NCBI GenBank assembly: GCA_001275005.1
Contig: JWZX01002863.1
Location: forward strand, 1-17,158
DNA length: 17,158 nt
Direction: 5' to 3'
From: Chrysochromulina tobinii
Taxonomy: Eukaryota; Haptophyta; Prymnesiales; Chrysochromulinaceae
Shown here piece by piece: positions 15,915 to 17,158 of this stretch (within the stretch, counting starts at the first letter, position 1; each line of letters starts with the position of its first letter). Below the pieces are notes generated by a model. The model was not told the origin of the DNA. It was given only the letters and a program-made list of their open reading frames with translations, and made no database searches. Position numbers and translations under genes: made by a program.

Positions 15915-16832
15915 TTACTTGACGTGTTTCTTCAGAAAACACGATATCTCGCGTTCCCTGCTCGTTTCTTTGTGAATGCTCCCTTTGTGCATCGCGGATG
16001 TTGCCCCAAGGCCAACCGTCTCACGATACCCCCGGCTGCAGTTGATCGACGCAACCTCCTTGCGCAGTATCTGCTGCACGCTCTCGAGTCTCGTTCCTTT
16101 CCCTCCGAGCTCGAGCCCACGCGCCTGCGTCCACATAAAATTCCACTTGTGCAGATCCCTGTAATTCTGTATTGCACCCTCCCGCTCAAATAGCTCCAGC
16201 ACAACAAACCGCCCTGGCTTCACCGTGGCGACCATCTCGGAGAGGCAGCGCAAGGAGAGGCAGCGCAAGGGGTCTTGTGAGTGGTCGATTGCGTTCCTGG
16301 ATGCAACCATGTCAAACGAGTTGTGCGCAAAGAGCGAGGTGAGAGCCACTGCGCGCAGCGCAAGCGGCCGTGCAGGCACCGCGCGTGAAGGACCGCCGTT
16401 CGCGGTCGGCTGCAGGCCAGGAGGGTGTTGCTCGTCGAGAATGCGCCGATATAGGTGCCCCAGCGGGTCGACCGGGATTGATTTCGAAGAACAAATCAGG
16501 ACGAGAGAGGCGCCAACCCAAAGAACCCATCCATGAGATCGGCCCTGAACCGACGTCAAGCACGCGGAAGATCTTTTGGCCCGTGTCCGCCGTGGAGAGT
16601 AGCTCTGGCTCGAAGAGAAAGGGCTTCATGTGATCCAGCCGGACAATTCAAATCGGCGCTGTAGTCGTACACCTTTTTCTTGAAGCTTTTCACTTTGGTC
16701 GTCAAGGTTGGTCGTGCTGTTATTCCTAGCTCTGAACACCCAACCGCTTGCAGTCATCAGCCGCCAGTAAGCTGCCTCCGACTCAAGACCGAGCGACCAC
16801 TCCTTGATTGGCACTGTGAGTGCCGGCAGCAT
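15915..16832 (-). pseudogene. SAM-dependent methyltransferase (type 11-like), broken in two places
   Basis: Three minus-strand pieces in order form one methyltransferase outline. Piece 1 (16832-16626) has an N-terminal motif, EWSLGLESEAAYWRLMTASG, and ends at a stop. Piece 2 is one frame over, from 16629, and carries the SAM-binding motif I, VLDVGSGP (16563-16540). Piece 3, back in the first frame from about 16505, carries IPVDPLGHLY, NSFDMVASRNAIDHSQDPL (around 16319-16263), VKPGRFVVLELFE and LHKWNF. These match a family with DVGaGP, DPLa..Y, FDlv.srNalDHs.dP and kPGG.v.l motifs. The substrate is unknown. Piece 3 has no ATG of its own at its upstream end (TTG). No GT-AG introns explain the two shifts, which compensate each other. 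A decayed gene or two single-base assembly errors are both possible. A 15-bp in-frame duplication lies within it. Confidence 0.6.
16240..16269 (-). repeat. Perfect 15-bp tandem duplication inside the methyltransferase
   Basis: GAGAGGCAGCGCAAG is repeated exactly at 16240-16254 and 16255-16269. On the minus strand it doubles the residues LRCLS between the DP of motif DHSQDP and the EMVATVKPG strand, which would lengthen a helix by five residues. Confidence 0.85.
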
Positions 16833-17158
16833 GGCGCGTGCTAGGCGCGTGCTGATTGTGGTTGACTGGTTGTGAGAGGCACGAATTACAGTAGAAACGC
16901 CGTGAGCAAGGCGAGCGGAGTTCTCAGAAGTTCTAGAGGCCGAGACACCAAAAAACTAAGAAAAATGCATGCACGCGTGCAGCTTTCGAACACGGGGATC
17001 GTGTCCAATTTTTCAAAGAACACCTTCCGAGCTTCCGTTCACACTTTGCAGCGCTAGCGTACCCGTACTCAACGAGGTTAGTGCGTAACCCGGACTTCTT
17101 TCGGGCACGGGTTCTTAACCCGGACTTGGCCAGAGGTGCCTAACCCGGACTTGGCCAA
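16833..17158. other. Gene-free right flank
   Basis: No protein-like frame. The left part would contain the upstream region of the methyltransferase. The last 75 bp hold a spaced repeat (see the 17086-17158 entry). Confidence 0.6.
17086..17158 (+). repeat. TAACCCGGACTT repeat family at the window edge
   Basis: Three exact copies of TAACCCGGACTT begin at 17086, 17116 and 17141. The last two extend to TAACCCGGACTTGGCCA. The spacing is 30 and then 25 bp. A CGGGTT/AACCCG inverted pair (17108-17113, 17117-17122) overlaps the second copy. The array probably continues beyond the window. Confidence 0.8.

Noticed and set aside
17086-17158. Telomere repeat
   Set aside because: The TAACCC portion resembles part of a telomere unit, but the repeat is longer, irregularly spaced and not a tandem CCCTAA-type array.

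Overview
The window looks like nuclear DNA from a GC-rich, unicellular photosynthetic eukaryote, most likely an alga with GC-rich introns; a haptophyte or stramenopile-type alga would fit, but the lineage is a guess. Three things support this. The gene set is eukaryotic: a 26S proteasome lid subunit, the ER glycoprotein-folding sensor UGGT with a C-terminal RDEL, and a homologue of the plant carotenoid protein NXD1. One gene has two clear GT-AG introns. Long gene-free stretches are full of minisatellites and other tandem duplications. Nothing in the window is prokaryotic: I see no operons, Shine-Dalgarno sites or CRISPR arrays.

Layout, left to right. 1-961: no gene recognised. 962-3424 (-): an intact 820-residue coiled-coil protein of unknown function, with internal 5-, 7- and 12-residue repeats. 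3425-4376: G-rich minisatellites. 4377-5037: a protein-like fragment on the minus strand, a 39-bp tandem duplication, and a candidate 46-nt intron with an exon-like tail on the plus strand. 5038-6066 (+): a membrane-anchored GDPD/PLC-like phosphodiesterase. 6466-7293 (-): the NXD1-like protein, divergent from 7415-9263 (+), the proteasome subunit RPN3/PSMD3, which has two introns and an apparent one-base frameshift in the assembly. 9863-15112 (-): an intronless UGGT, the largest gene, with a G-box inverted repeat just upstream of its ATG. 15915-16832 (-): a SAM-dependent methyltransferase whose reading frame is broken twice. 16833-17158: no gene; a repeat family starts at the right edge of the window.

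The genes do not form an obvious pathway. UGGT (ER folding quality control) and RPN3 (proteasome) are both proteostasis genes and lie tail to tail, but in a eukaryotic genome this is most simply chance. I found no convincing new multi-gene system. The items most worth a second look are the RPN3 frameshift, the broken methyltransferase with its in-frame 15-bp duplication, the G-box inverted repeat at UGGT, the repeat-built coiled-coil protein, and the exon-like sequence with a near-consensus mini-intron before the phosphodiesterase gene.
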